Shown here: positions 52,455 to 60,369 of the stretch, one piece after another | Numbering within the stretch: position 1 is the first letter of the stretch | How the letters are laid out: every line of letters begins with the position of its first letter | Translations under genes and position numbers: made by a program | Notes under the pieces: model-generated | Databases searched by the model: none | Told to the model about the DNA's origin: nothing | The model's input: only the letters and a program-made list of their open reading frames with translations | Source of the DNA: VAZQ01 sp963821505 | GTDB lineage: Bacteria > Pseudomonadota > Alphaproteobacteria > Rhizobiales > Xanthobacteraceae | NCBI GenBank assembly: GCA_963821505.1 | Contig: CAWGEH010000029.1 | Coordinates: 1 to 64,000, forward strand | Direction: 5' to 3' | Length of the DNA stretch: 64,000 nt

Positions 52455-52676
52455 GTGGCAAAAGGCGTGGACATCGAAATGACGCCTCTCGACAAGGATC
52501 ACGTGCGAGCAAGGGTCACCTGGTCCGAGCAGGATGTCGGTGGCGGAAAACTCGTTGTAGAAGTCACCGTCAAAAACATGAAGACCAGCCCGAAAACCGA
52601 CGACCAACTTAAATCAGATGCGAGGGCGCTTGCCGTGCGTTTCGCACGCGCCTTTGCCGATACGATTGAGAATTAG
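52455..52676 (+). CDS. hypothetical 73-residue protein
   Basis: Small soluble protein beginning at GTG 52455 with GAGGAGAG 5-12 bp upstream. It reads as a short beta-strand-rich domain (RARVTWSEQDVGGGKLVVEV) and an amphipathic C-terminal helix (DARALAVRFARAFADTIEN). Charge pattern and start site support coding. No family recognised; isolated among orphan genes. Confidence 0.55.
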   Translation: MAKGVDIEMTPLDKDHVRARVTWSEQDVGGGKLVVEVTVKNMKTSPKTDDQLKSDARALAVRFARAFADTIEN

Positions 52677-52932
52677 CGCCTGTCGTTCCCAAAAAAAACC
52701 GCGTCCGGACGGTTTCGCGCGATGAGGCAGAATCAGTGCATCCGCCTTTGGGCGATCGCGGACGCACTCAAACCATAGCGGTAGCAAGGCCGCTGGGTAT
52801 CCGGGTGCGCTTTTTGACCTTGAGTGTGATCGTTATGCAACAGCTTGCCGCGATTTTATTACTTCGTCGAACCTACTCCACGGAAAAGGAATTGGCCCTT
52901 CTGAGATGTGCTGTGAAGAGGAGGGCTGGGGC

Positions 52933-53196
52933 ATGTCGTACGCAAGATACTGCCAAGATCAAGCTGCCGACTGCGCGCGACGGGTAAGATTGGCGAGGTC
53001 GTCACCAGAGATAGCAGCCTACTACCAACGTTTGTCGCTGCGCTGGCTGAGGATTGCAGAGCAGGCACAAGGGACTGGTGGTGCCTTGGGCAACGACGGA
53101 GCAGAGGCACCGCATTCTTCCGACTTGGACACACCACACAACACACGCGCACACAGCAACGGTACGACGGCCTGTCACCAAGACACGTTCGCCTGA
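52933..53196 (+). CDS. small rhizobial protein with SYARYC/ADCARR motif
   Basis: An 87-residue protein starting MSYARYCQDQAADCARRVRL and continuing SSPEIAAYYQRLSLRWLRIA, a short helical module I associate with small proteins of Bradyrhizobium-type genomes. The C-terminal half is polar and low-complexity (THNTRAHSNG-like), possibly out of frame or a degenerate extension. ATG 52933 is preferred to the upstream in-frame ATG because the conserved part starts there. The function is unknown. Confidence 0.55.
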   Translation: MSYARYCQDQAADCARRVRLARSSPEIAAYYQRLSLRWLRIAEQAQGTGGALGNDGAEAPHSSDLDTPHNTRAHSNGTTACHQDTFA

Positions 53197-53798
53197 TCGA
53201 AAGCTACCTCAAGGCTCCGGAAGCCTGGAACTCCCTCAACGTATGGACTTGGCTGCTGCGCAACTCCGAGCCCACCGCAGTCGAGAAGGCGAAGGCAGCT
53301 AGTCTTAGCTTGAGCACGGTCAATGCACCGAAGGCGGGCATTGAAGTTCAAAGCGCAAGAGGTTGGGCGACTGTGCGACTGGAACCAGTCATACCAATCG
53401 CCTGCGAGCTTGCGCGCCGCTGCCCGCGTGAGAGCACGTCCAGTCCCGTCGCGCTCTGCACGGACGGCAAGGATGCGGCCCTCGACTTCGGCAAGCCAAT
53501 CTCCGAACAGCCGCTTCGCCTGATGGCTCTTGGTGATCTTCGGGGCGAAGAACTTCGCCTCATGGCGATAGATGTTTAGGACATCGAGGACGAGGATTTC
53601 AGCGGGGACGACGGTTTCGCTCGCGAGGGAGCTGGTACTTGCTGGCGATGTGCTCTGCGAGCGCTCTTTCGGCCCCCGCGCGGTTTTCTCTAGCGCAGCC
53701 CGTGCGGATTTTACGCGATCCGTCGCGGATGACCCAGCTTGCGTGGTGGACGAGCTTTGGAGCACGGCAATAACGCATCGTCCGAAGAGATCGGCCAC
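53175..53798 (-). pseudogene. possible degenerate tyrosine-recombinase (integrase) N-terminal region
   Basis: A 207-residue open frame whose middle resembles the SAM-like core-binding region of rhizobial tyrosine recombinases: VKSARAALEKTARGPKERSQ, PAEILVLDVLNIYRHEAKFF and RLFGDWLAEVEGRILAVRAE. It then reads RALTRAAARKLAGDWYDWFQ. No catalytic R-H-R-Y domain follows; the last 60 residues are incoherent. If correct, it is a decayed integrase in a stretch ending at tRNA-Pro. The resemblance is from memory of the family pattern and is moderate at best. Confidence 0.35.
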
Positions 53799-53879
53799 TT
53801 CATTGGCGAAATGAGAACGGCGCCGGGTTACGACCCACGGCAGCGAGGACGAGAGAGGCGCGTGTGATGTCGCCCGACC

Positions 53880-54096
53880 TCAGCCAGCAAACGGGGGCCG
53901 GGGAGCGACGCGGGAATTTTCATGCTCACCAGTTCCCGCGCTTGCCCGCAGTTGGGCCATGGTTGAAAAAACCGTGTCAAAGTCGCGTTCAGTGCTGGCG
54001 AGTAGGATTTGCAGCTGCAGCCCGAGGGTTTGGTCCGCGGCCTGCACGTCTCTTGCAGTGGACTCGGCCTTCGGGCCGCCAACGCAAAAGCGAGGA
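53880..54096 (-). pseudogene. fragment of an ABC_sub_bind (TrpX-like) substrate-binding protein
   Basis: Reads PKAESTARDVQAADQTLGLQ, LQILLASTERDFDTVFSTMA, QLRAS, then polar sequence to a stop at 53880. The RDVQAAxxTLGLQL...STERDFDTVF block is characteristic of the PF04392 family, of which two copies lie at 56.0-57.9 kb. Both ends of the protein are missing. It is a relic rather than a gene. Confidence 0.6.
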
Positions 54097-54126
54097 GACC
54101 CGCCGTATGGCGGGGCTCATAAAGCC

Positions 54127-54642
54127 TTAGCGTTCGTAAAAGAAGACTTCCGGATGTTCACGTCGCCAAGCCGCACGGCGCTCCCGGTTTTCGCCGATGA
54201 TGATGCCAAGCCGCACGCAAGCGCGACGGTCGCCGTCCTCGCAGCCCTCGCGGAGTAGCAACATGCGATCACCCAATTCGTCGCGTACTATCCGAGGTGG
54301 CGGCGGCGGAGCAACCTCGACCGGGGCCGCAGCCGCCGTCGCGCAATACCGTGGCGCAACCACGACCCACGCTCCGTCTCCACGCTGCTGATAGCAACCA
54401 TTCTGGTAGTAACGGTAGCCGCCCGGCCGCGGTTGGCCCTGCGCAGCAATGGTAGCACCAGTGACCCCGCCGACGATCGCGCCGACTGCGGCCCCGCGCC
54501 CGCCGCCCAATGCTCCGCCTAAGATTGCCCCGGCCGCACCGCCGAGGATGGCGCCGCCCACCGGATCCTGTGCGGCCGCCTCGTGCGCCGGCGCGGCAAT
54601 GGCAATGGACAGTAAGGCTGCAGCCCCCAATGCTCGATACAT
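54127..54642 (-). CDS. exported glycine-zipper protein
   Basis: A 171-residue protein with a signal peptide (MYRALGAAALLSIAIAAPAH, cut near AAAQ). A glycine-zipper membrane segment follows (GGAILGGAAGAILGGALGGG, GAAVGAIVGGVTGATIAA). Next is a YQNGCYQQRGDGAWVVVAP module, a Pro-rich linker and a charged C-terminal helix DRRACVRLGIIIGENRERRA. Such proteins are common, poorly understood envelope proteins in Bradyrhizobiaceae-like genomes. ATG 54642 is chosen because GAGGGGGGAACG precedes it. It is leftward and monocistronic. Confidence 0.8.
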   Translation of the reverse strand: MYRALGAAALLSIAIAAPAHEAAAQDPVGGAILGGAAGAILGGALGGGRGAAVGAIVGGVTGATIAAQGQPRPGGYRYYQNGCYQQRGDGAWVVVAPRYCATAAAAPVEVAPPPPPRIVRDELGDRMLLLREGCEDGDRRACVRLGIIIGENRERRAAWRREHPEVFFYER

Positions 54643-55081
54643 CGTTCCCCCCTCAGGATAACTGGAGGCATAGCCTTGCATCGGGGATACGGCGGAACAG
54701 AGGCAGATGGGCCGAGCAAGCCGGATGCGGGTAGGTTGCTACCTCACCGCCGGAGTCGCCTTCCCAGTCCCCGGTACTAGACTAATCGTGCCTGGTGACG
54801 CCGCCGTCTCCGCTCGTCTCTGGCTAGATGTCTCCCCGGGGACGCTTGCCGCGATCATGAACAACGGCAAGGCGCCTCCTGGCGCTCGCGCCTTGGCAGC
54901 AAATGCTTTGCTCGCATGAACGATCAATTTCCAAGCAGGTCGTTAACCATGTCTTGACCTTTAGGCGCCGAAATACACTCCAGAGAGACAGAGCCGAATA
55001 GCAGCACGACCTCCGCGGGGATCGTGCGTGCTGCACAAGACCCGTGAAGGCAGTTCCGAGGTTTCAGTGCGATAGGGAATC
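54643..55081. other. gap with a possible phage-related tail fragment
   Basis: About 440 bp. The plus-strand stretch 54818-54919 reads SPGTLAAIMNNGKAPPGARA then LAANALLA and a stop. It resembles the C-terminal ARM-like part of small terminase-associated proteins, but it is too short to assign. Otherwise nothing recognisable. Confidence 0.3.
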
Positions 55082-55432
55082 ATGAAGCCGGCTTTTATAG
55101 CGTTGCTGATATCCATGATGAGCCTCGTCGGCTGTGCCGGGTCTGTTGAGCTCCTTTTTCAAAATCCCATAGTAGTTGACCATCTCGACGGCAACTACCA
55201 GCACCTTGCGTCCTGCACATATGAGCATCTCGCTCGGCAACAGGGTCAGTTGTCGCTGGTCGATTTGCACGAGCAGAGCACGGTCAGAATTGCTTTGACT
55301 AACGCCCCACAAACACATTGGGAACTCTCGTTTGTCAATGAAGATGGTGGCAGACAGACGCGGCTGGAAGCCATGTCATCCTCTTTCCCCAGTGAACACA
55401 CCCTCGCATTAGCTCGCGCGTGCGCGGCATAG
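55082..55432 (+). CDS. small lipoprotein, unknown function
   Basis: A 116-residue protein with a classic lipobox: MKPAFIALLISMMSLVGC, with Cys 18 as the lipidation site. The mature part VVDHLDGNYQHLASCTYEHL carries one further Cys, and the rest (ALTNAPQTHWELSFVNEDGG) is polar with predicted beta strands. ATG 55082 has AGGGAA just upstream. Typical of small outer-membrane lipoproteins in rhizobia. No functional assignment possible. Confidence 0.7.
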   Translation: MKPAFIALLISMMSLVGCAGSVELLFQNPIVVDHLDGNYQHLASCTYEHLARQQGQLSLVDLHEQSTVRIALTNAPQTHWELSFVNEDGGRQTRLEAMSSSFPSEHTLALARACAA

Positions 55433-55549
55433 CTGGCGAGGCCGGCGAGGACGCGACTGTGATCACCAGGCTGATGGCGGGTTTCTAGGTGACCTGCTCG
55501 AGGGATTTCGGACCATTAATTACGTGAGAGACTGGCTCCCGACGGAGCA

Positions 55550-55603
55550 ATGCGCAAAGTGCGTTTCACGGAGGGGCAGGTGGTGGTGATCATACGATGG
55601 CAA
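55550..55603 (+). pseudogene. possible remnant of IS3-type transposase OrfA
   Basis: The first residues MRKVRFTEGQVVVIIR match the usual opening of IS3-family OrfA proteins (MRKSRFTEEQ pattern). The HTH that should follow is absent; sequence becomes incoherent after about 18 codons. If real, this is a 5'-end relic of an insertion sequence. Confidence 0.35.
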
Positions 55604-55689
55604 CTGGATTGTTACGGCAGTCCGCCTATGTTTGCCCTGTCGTGCCTCCTGACAAAGGCGATACGCCGCCCTCCGGCGAGCTGCGGCGG

Positions 55690-55914
55690 TCAGCGCCGCG
55701 TTGGATTGCCTAACATGCGCAACCGCCAAATCGGCGGATAACCCAGCATCGCCTTCGTGCGCCATCCGTCAACGTCCTTTTCAATCCAGGCGCGCAGGCC
55801 TTCCCGCGTAGCGGGGTCGAGAAATCGCTCTACCGCGTGGAACATCTCGATCACCCCATGTTCATAGCCGCGCCGATAAGCCATTTCTGAGTCGTCCCTT
55901 TCAATCCCCTGCAT
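55690..55914 (-). CDS. small rhizobial protein, unknown function
   Basis: A 74-residue protein: MQGIERDDSEMAYRRGYEHG, VIEMFHAVERFLDPATREGL, RAWIEKDVDGWRTKAMLGYP and PIWRLRMLGN. The AYRRGYxHG and WR...PPxW pattern recurs in small Bradyrhizobium-type proteins. The start at 55914 is fixed by a perfect AGGAGG 5 bp upstream. It lies 21 bp downstream of the truncated substrate-binding gene on the same strand. Confidence 0.65.
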   Translation of the reverse strand: MQGIERDDSEMAYRRGYEHGVIEMFHAVERFLDPATREGLRAWIEKDVDGWRTKAMLGYPPIWRLRMLGNPTRR

Positions 55915-56021
55915 GTCCGCCTCCTATCGGAAGCCCTATCGGGAATCGTGCGCTTCGGAGAAAGCCGATCGAGCTTGCACGCGGCGATGCTGATCGGGCT
56001 GCTCGCCTCGAGCTCTGCCGC

Positions 56022-56907
56022 TCATTCGATCACTTCGTCGGCGAGCGCGAGCAGCGTCGCCGGCACGATCAGGCCGAGCGCCTTGGCGGTCTTGGTCGGT
56101 GGCATCGATACCGTACGAGATGAGGCCGCCGCTCCCGGCGAACTCCTGCATCCCGTAGACCGCGGGAACGCCGTAGCGGGCGGCAAGGGCGGCAACCTCC
56201 TCGCGATGCGCGACATACACGGGATTCGGCAGCACGACCAAGCCCCCATTGCGCTCGCGCGCAGCTGTTTCGATCGCGGAGTCGATATCTCCAGCCTCGC
56301 GCGCGGGTACAGCGGTCGAACGCATCCCGAGCGCTGGCGCGACGGCCTCGATCGCATGCAACATCGAGACATGCGGAGGTTGATTTGGATTCAGCATGAT
56401 CGCTGCATGATCGATCTGGGGAGCAAGCTTTTTGAGCAGTTCAAGCATCTTGCCGCCCAAAGAGAATTCGCCCAGCGTAAATCCGGTGATGTTGCTGTCC
56501 GGCCGCGTCAGGTTGGCGACAAAGCCAACAGCGACCGGATCGTAAATTTGGACGAAGACAATCGGGATGGTACGAGTCGCCCGCTGAAGCGGCGACAATG
56601 TCAGTGCCGTGCTGGCAAGGATGACGTCGGGGGCGAGCGCGACCAATTCCGCTGCGGAGCTGCGCATCCTGTCGGGATTTCCGCCGCCGAAGCGGTAATC
56701 GATCTCGAGGTTCTGACCGATGTTCCAACCCGATTGCTTCAGGCCCTGCTCGATCGCGGCGACACGGCCTTGCGCTTCCGGGTCATCCGCAGCGAGCGGC
56801 ACAAGCACGCCGACGCGGCGGATCCGTTCGATCTGCTGCGCGCGCGCCACGAGCGGCCATCCGGCCGCCGCGCCGCCGAAAAGCGATATGAACTCGCGGC
56901 GCCTCAC
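56022..56907 (-). pseudogene. ABC_sub_bind (TrpX-like) substrate-binding protein with internal deletion
   Basis: Tat-type leader MRRREFISLFGGAAAGWPLV followed by RRVGVLVPLAADDPEAQGRV, RFGGGNPDRMRSSAAELVAL, PIVFVQIYDPVAVGFVANLT and IMLNPNQPPHVSMLHAIEAV, typical of PF04392 receptors. At GGLISYGIDATD the frame breaks and goes directly to KTAKALGLIVPATLLALADE, the family C terminus. About 35 residues (the VDRILKGAKPxxLPVxxPT block, intact in the neighbouring copy) are missing, so this is a deletion, not only an indel. It starts within the stop of the next copy (ATGA). Confidence 0.8.
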
Positions 56908-57899
56908 TCGATCACCTTATCGGCGCGGGCGAGAACTATGGGCGGAATTGTGATGCCAAGTGTCTTGGCGCTCTTCAGGTTAACCACAAGCTCGAGCACG
57001 GTCGGCCGCTCGATCGGCAGCTCGGCCGGCTTGGCGCCCTTGAGAATGCGGTCAACGAAGTAAGCGGTGCGGCGGTAGGATTCGAAGAGTCGCGGACCAT
57101 AGGTGCAGAGCGCGCCACTCTCCGCCATCACTGCCCAACCCGAGACCACGGGTAGGCGAAGGCGCATGGCGAAATCGAGGATATGTTGCCGGTTCTCCAC
57201 CACAAACGCGTCTGAGAACAGCACCAGCGCCTGCGGCGCCCCCGCTGTGACGCCCTCGAGGGCACGGTCGAGCTCAGCGCGGTTGCGCGTCGGAAAATAG
57301 GAAATTTCGATCCCGAGCTGCCGTGCTTGGCTCTCGGCGACCTCTCGTTCCAGCTGTTCGCCGGGATGCAAGGCGTTGGCGAGGACGGCGACGCGTCGGA
57401 TGTCAGGCGCGATCTCGTGCAGGAGCTCGAGCCGCTTGCCATTCATCTCCGGGGCCATGAGGCTGATGCCGGTCGCATTGAATAGCGGGTGCGCCAAATC
57501 GGCGGCAATGCCCAGGGTGACCGGGTCGGCGCTGAACTCGTAGACGGCGGGAATCGTGCGACGGCCTTTAACCACGCTCCCCGTTGCCCCGGCGTGGGTG
57601 ACGATCACATCGACTTTCCTGCGCTCCAACTCCTCAAGCAACGCGGGAATGCGCTCCGGGGCGTAATCGGCGAACAGAAGATCGAGCTCCAGCGCAGCGG
57701 GCTGGCCATAGCCGTGCGCCGTGAGGCCGTCGCGGAGCGCGACGACGAAATCCGCGGCCGCTGCCTGATCAAGGCCACTGATAAAACCGATGCGCGCCGG
57801 CCGCGCCGCCGGCGCAGCGGCGGCCCGCATCGCCCCACTCCCTGCCAGCACCGCGCCGCCGAGAAGGGTGATGAACTCGCGCCGCCTCATGTCGAACAT
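56904..57899 (-). CDS. ABC transporter substrate-binding protein (ABC_sub_bind, TrpX-like)
   Basis: Intact 331-residue periplasmic receptor. Leader MFDMRRREFITLLGGAVLAG with twin Arg, then ARIGFISGLDQAAAADFVVA. Domain markers: IPALLEELERRKVDVIVTHA, TIPAVYEFSADPVTLGIAAD, NGKRLELLHEIAPDIRRVAV and the C-terminal YFVDRILKGAKPAELPIERP with LGITIPPIVLARADKVIE. ATG 57899 (GGAGGAAGGAACC-type site upstream). It overlaps the paralogue downstream by 4 bp. No permease or ATPase genes are nearby, as is usual for this expanded rhizobial family. Ligand unknown. Confidence 0.88.
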   Translation of the reverse strand: MFDMRRREFITLLGGAVLAGSGAMRAAAAPAARPARIGFISGLDQAAAADFVVALRDGLTAHGYGQPAALELDLLFADYAPERIPALLEELERRKVDVIVTHAGATGSVVKGRRTIPAVYEFSADPVTLGIAADLAHPLFNATGISLMAPEMNGKRLELLHEIAPDIRRVAVLANALHPGEQLEREVAESQARQLGIEISYFPTRNRAELDRALEGVTAGAPQALVLFSDAFVVENRQHILDFAMRLRLPVVSGWAVMAESGALCTYGPRLFESYRRTAYFVDRILKGAKPAELPIERPTVLELVVNLKSAKTLGITIPPIVLARADKVIE

Positions 57900-57967
57900 T
57901 GGGGGTTCCTTCCTCCCGCGTCCGGTGGCGTTCCCTAGCCCGCTCGCAGTCGGATGCCGCCTTGGCT

Positions 57968-58084
57968 TTAGGCCGGAACATACACCCACAGAAGCATGAC
58001 CAGGAGACCGAGGCTCGAATAAAACGCGACCCACACGATGTCCGAACTCCGATCCTGTCGTCGTTCTTCCGCTTTCTCGTTCAT
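57968..58084 (-). CDS. 38-residue single-pass membrane peptide
   Basis: Small ORF upstream of the receptor gene. It starts MNEKAEERRQDRSSD (charged, cytoplasmic) and ends with one hydrophobic helix IVWVAFYSSLGLLVMLLWVY and PA. AGAGGGG lies 6 bp before ATG 58084. The charge distribution predicts an N-in, C-out tail-anchored peptide. No family recognised; 68 bp before the substrate-binding gene on the same strand. Confidence 0.5.
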   Translation of the reverse strand: MNEKAEERRQDRSSDIVWVAFYSSLGLLVMLLWVYVPA

Positions 58085-58111
58085 GATGCGCCCCTCTCTT
58101 TTTTCCCTAGC

Positions 58112-58496
58112 TTAAAGAGCACGCTCAGCCTGCCGCAGAGCGGTCGGCTGGTCCTTGGGGCAGACCTGAATTGTTCTGAATTGAGGGGTGGGCGCCGGTC
58201 GCTCACGCGCCCCTCCCCCCGGGGCCTCAACCATACCGACCACCGCCTGGCCGCCGGAATGCACGTGGACGTGTTCCACGGTGACCTTCTGCTGGTCCTT
58301 ACCGCGGTGACGGTTGAGCGCGTCGAGCAATACGGCGTAGGAGCGAGACAGCTTGTTGGCTTGGGTGAGATTCTCCCAGTGCCCCTCGAACGTCCGCTCG
58401 CCGATCATGGCGCGGCGGTAACATTCCATTCGCGGCATTGTGCGCGGCGACGAGCCGAGCGATCATATCGCATGCCAATACGCGATTGGCCGCCAA
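58112..58496 (-). pseudogene. C-terminal part of a conserved rhizobial hypothetical protein
   Basis: Two frames join near 58,430: NRVLACDMIARLVAAHNAA, then MECYRRAMIGERTFEGHWEN, LTQANKLSRSYAVLLDALNR and HRGKDQQKVTVEHVHVHSGG, followed by QAVVGMVE and an acidic/Pro-rich end. The KVTVEHVHVHxGGQAVVG ending is familiar from Rhizobiales hypothetical proteins linked to mobile regions. The N-terminal part of the protein is missing. The function is unknown. Confidence 0.6.
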
Positions 58497-58706
58497 CGCC
58501 CCTCGTTTCGCAATTTCTGAATGGGTCCTCTTTTCGATCCTGATCTTGGGCCGAAGACCCCGGCACCCTCTTTCGCAGAAAGAGATAAACCCTTGCGTTG
58601 TTGTTTGACGTTGGCGCGAGTTGTCGCGCCTACAGCCTACTTAGCCGTCACGGGGTAAACCTGCCGTGGTCGGCACCCGTCCGACACCATTTTCGGAAAC
58701 AACTAG

Positions 58707-58749
58707 CGCCCCGGCCGCCTGTCCCTAAATGGCCGGGGCGTTCTCTTTC
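58707..58749. terminator. strong GC hairpin followed by T-rich tract
   Basis: A perfect 10-bp stem (58707-58716 with 58731-58740, CGCCCCGGCC type), 14-nt loop, then TTCTCTTTC. It could terminate rightward transcription. Confidence 0.55.
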
Positions 58750-58810
58750 GATGCCCGCAACCCTGGCCGGGAGAAACAACGCGACGGGGTTGCGGGGCTT
58801 CCGGCCGGAT

Positions 58811-59188
58811 TCACATGCGCTGAAAAACCTCTGTCCCTCGTACCCTGCGGCCGGCAATCGTAGCGCTCCCCCTTGCGACCACGGTCGTCGGACTGACAAA
58901 GCGTCCAGACCAGTTAGTGGTCACGTTGCAATCCGATGTCCAGTTCCTCGACGTCTGGAAGAACACTCGAGGACCTCGAACGCTTCCTACCAGATTATAA
59001 GGAACTCCCGGACAGGGACCTGCCGGACTGCTGATGAAAACTCCGCTGAAATGTCCAGCAGCATCAACCGACAACACCTTCAGTACACCGCCCCTTTGAG
59101 TCTGCCACACCGAGGGGAACAAGCCTTGCGCTGAAGCAGCCGCAGCGGATGCGAGAACGAGAACAAAAGCAGCGATAATGCGACGCAT
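58811..59188 (-). CDS. small exported beta-barrel-like protein, possibly avidin-related
   Basis: A 125-residue protein with a clear signal peptide (MRRIIAAFVLVLASAAAASA, cut after AQG). The mature 105 residues look all-beta: WQTQRGGVLKVLSVDAAGHF, SGVF, YNLVGSVRGPRVFFQTSRNW, TTNWSGRFVSPTTVVARGSA and a final RGTEVFQRM. The order W, GxFSGxF, NW/TTxWSGxF and GTxxFxR recalls avidin/streptavidin strands, and avidins (rhizavidin, bradavidin) occur in Rhizobiales. The biotin-contact set is not complete by eye, so this is tentative. GGAGGG lies 7 bp before ATG 59188. Confidence 0.6.
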   Translation of the reverse strand: MRRIIAAFVLVLASAAAASAQGLFPSVWQTQRGGVLKVLSVDAAGHFSGVFISSPAGPCPGVPYNLVGSVRGPRVFFQTSRNWTSDCNVTTNWSGRFVSPTTVVARGSATIAGRRVRGTEVFQRM

Positions 59189-59243
59189 GATCTAACCCTC
59201 CAGCTAGGCCCCGACGCATAATCTAACCCTCCAGCTAGGCCCC
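59182..59243. repeat. tandem 31-bp duplication of a ribosome-binding site and start codon
   Basis: Two head-to-tail 31-bp units (59182-59212, 59213-59243) with one mismatch. On the minus strand each unit carries GGAGGG and an ATG, so the exported protein's start region is duplicated in front of itself. Confidence 0.85.
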
Positions 59244-59265
59244 GTCGAGTTGAACGTTCGTCGGA

Positions 59266-59489
59266 TCATCTGGCCCCCGTCATCCAACTCAAACAGTTGG
59301 TGACTCGACTCGGTCCCCCTGACCGCAGGCGGGATGGCGGCGCATCCTTCCTCGTCACCACCAGGATCAGTTTCGACAGCACGTTAATTTCGTTGCTGGC
59401 ATGTCCCAACAATAGAAGCAGCGAGCGCTCCGTTTGCGGCAGCGCGGCAAGGTCGCTCTTGGTGAGAATGACCCTGCCAAGTTCATCGA
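59266..59489 (-). pseudogene. fragment of a conserved rhizobial hypothetical protein
   Basis: No start codon, but coherent coding: ELGRVILTKSDLAALPQTER, SLLLLLGHASNEINVLSKLI, LVVTRKDAPPSRLRSGG, stop at 59266. The ALPxxER...LLGHxxNEINxLxKL pattern is known from Bradyrhizobium-type hypothetical proteins, where it forms the N-terminal module of a longer chain. Only this piece is present. Confidence 0.5.
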
Positions 59490-59573
59490 GGCCTCATTCC
59501 CGCCGATACCCGCCGCCCCGCCTCAGTGATCCGCATCCGCCCGACTTCGATCATCATGCCTATCGTCTCGGGC

Positions 59574-59759
59574 TCAGTCGTCGTCCGGCCGCACGATCAG
59601 CCGCCGCCGTCGCTGACCTTCGAGCCTAAATTGCTTGACCGCTATCGCCTCTGCGGTCTTCGCGTCAGGAGCCTCGATCGTGCCGAGACACTGGCGCAGG
59701 ATCGTCGGCCGCCACGACCGCAACTTGTTGCCTGCCGCCTTCTTCTTGGGTGCCCGCAT
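59574..59759 (-). CDS. small basic rhizobial protein
   Basis: A 61-residue protein: MRAPKKKAAGNKLRSWRPTI, LRQCLGTIEAPDAKTAEAIA, VKQFRLEGQRRRRLIVRPDD. The SWR...GTIEAPDAKTAEAIAVxxF pattern is a common small rhizobial family of unknown function with a beta-beta-alpha look. The basic ends suggest nucleic-acid contact (inference). ATG 59759 has only a weak site. Confidence 0.65.
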   Translation of the reverse strand: MRAPKKKAAGNKLRSWRPTILRQCLGTIEAPDAKTAEAIAVKQFRLEGQRRRRLIVRPDDD

Positions 59760-59981
59760 CTGTCGATCCTATCGCGCCCCCACGCCCGCGCCAGGGCCCG
59801 CCCATGGCGTTTTCAGGGGGAGGGGGCTGCTGGGAGCGGCCAGCACCGAAAACCCGCCTCACGGCCGTGCGCCGGTCCTCGGAATTGAAAACCCGCAAAT
59901 CCGTGATGGCCGTCACAGCGCCGAGGCCGTTCGCGCCTATACCTGATCGCGCATCCTCTCAAACCAAATGGAGCCTGTGTG

Positions 59982-60143
59982 ATGACCCCGCCCACCACCA
60001 CCAACAACCGTGAACTGACTGACGCTGAACTCCTTGACGTTTGTGGCGGCACGGACAACGTGCTTGAGGCCGTCGCAGTCCGCCTCGAGGCCGTTGCTAA
60101 AGCCGCTAGCAGCGTCGCCAGCACGATTTTGAAGGCCTTCTAG
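59982..60143 (+). CDS. double-glycine-leader peptide 1
   Basis: A 53-residue precursor. The leader MTPPTTTNNRELTDAELLDV ends CGG: the ELTDAELLDVCGG pattern is the double-glycine leader cut by C39-peptidase ABC exporters. The predicted 30-residue mature peptide (TDNVLEAVAVRLEAVAKAAS to ILKAF) is an amphipathic helix without cysteines. AATGGAG lies 9 bp before ATG 59982, in a context repeated before peptide 2. No exporter gene is in the window. It could be a bacteriocin or a signalling peptide. Confidence 0.65.
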   Translation: MTPPTTTNNRELTDAELLDVCGGTDNVLEAVAVRLEAVAKAASSVASTILKAF

Positions 60144-60176
60144 GCCGCATCTTCTCAAGCGAAAATGGAGCGTGTG

Positions 60177-60347
60177 ATGACAACCAACATTGATTGTGAA
60201 CTGGCTGAGGCCGAACTGGATCAGGTCGTCGGAGGAGATACGGCCCTCCAGCACGAGGCCGTGCATGCCGACCTTCCTAATACCGGCATCCAGTTCGGCG
60301 GCGGCCGTACTCCGGTCGCGATAATTGCAGTCTTGATCGGGATGTAG
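60177..60347 (+). CDS. double-glycine-leader peptide 2
   Basis: A 56-residue precursor from ATG 60177 (an in-frame ATG at 60165 lies inside the ribosome-binding context shared with peptide 1). The leader MTTNIDCELAEAELDQVVGG fits the double-glycine type. The mature 36 residues start DTALQHEAVHADLPNTGIQF, contain a GGG turn and end in a hydrophobic tail VAIIAVLIGM. It differs in core from its neighbours, so the three share leaders but not products. It is 33 bp after peptide 1. Confidence 0.65.
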   Translation: MTTNIDCELAEAELDQVVGGDTALQHEAVHADLPNTGIQFGGGRTPVAIIAVLIGM

Positions 60348-60369
60348 CGAACTGAAGCAGAAGGTTCCT

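Noticed and set aside
54739..54927. A 62-codon minus-strand frame
   Set aside because: No start signal; the plus strand there looks marginally more coding.
59297..59629. A 110-codon plus-strand frame
   Set aside because: Antisense of a coherent minus-strand fragment (59266-59489) and of the small basic protein gene.
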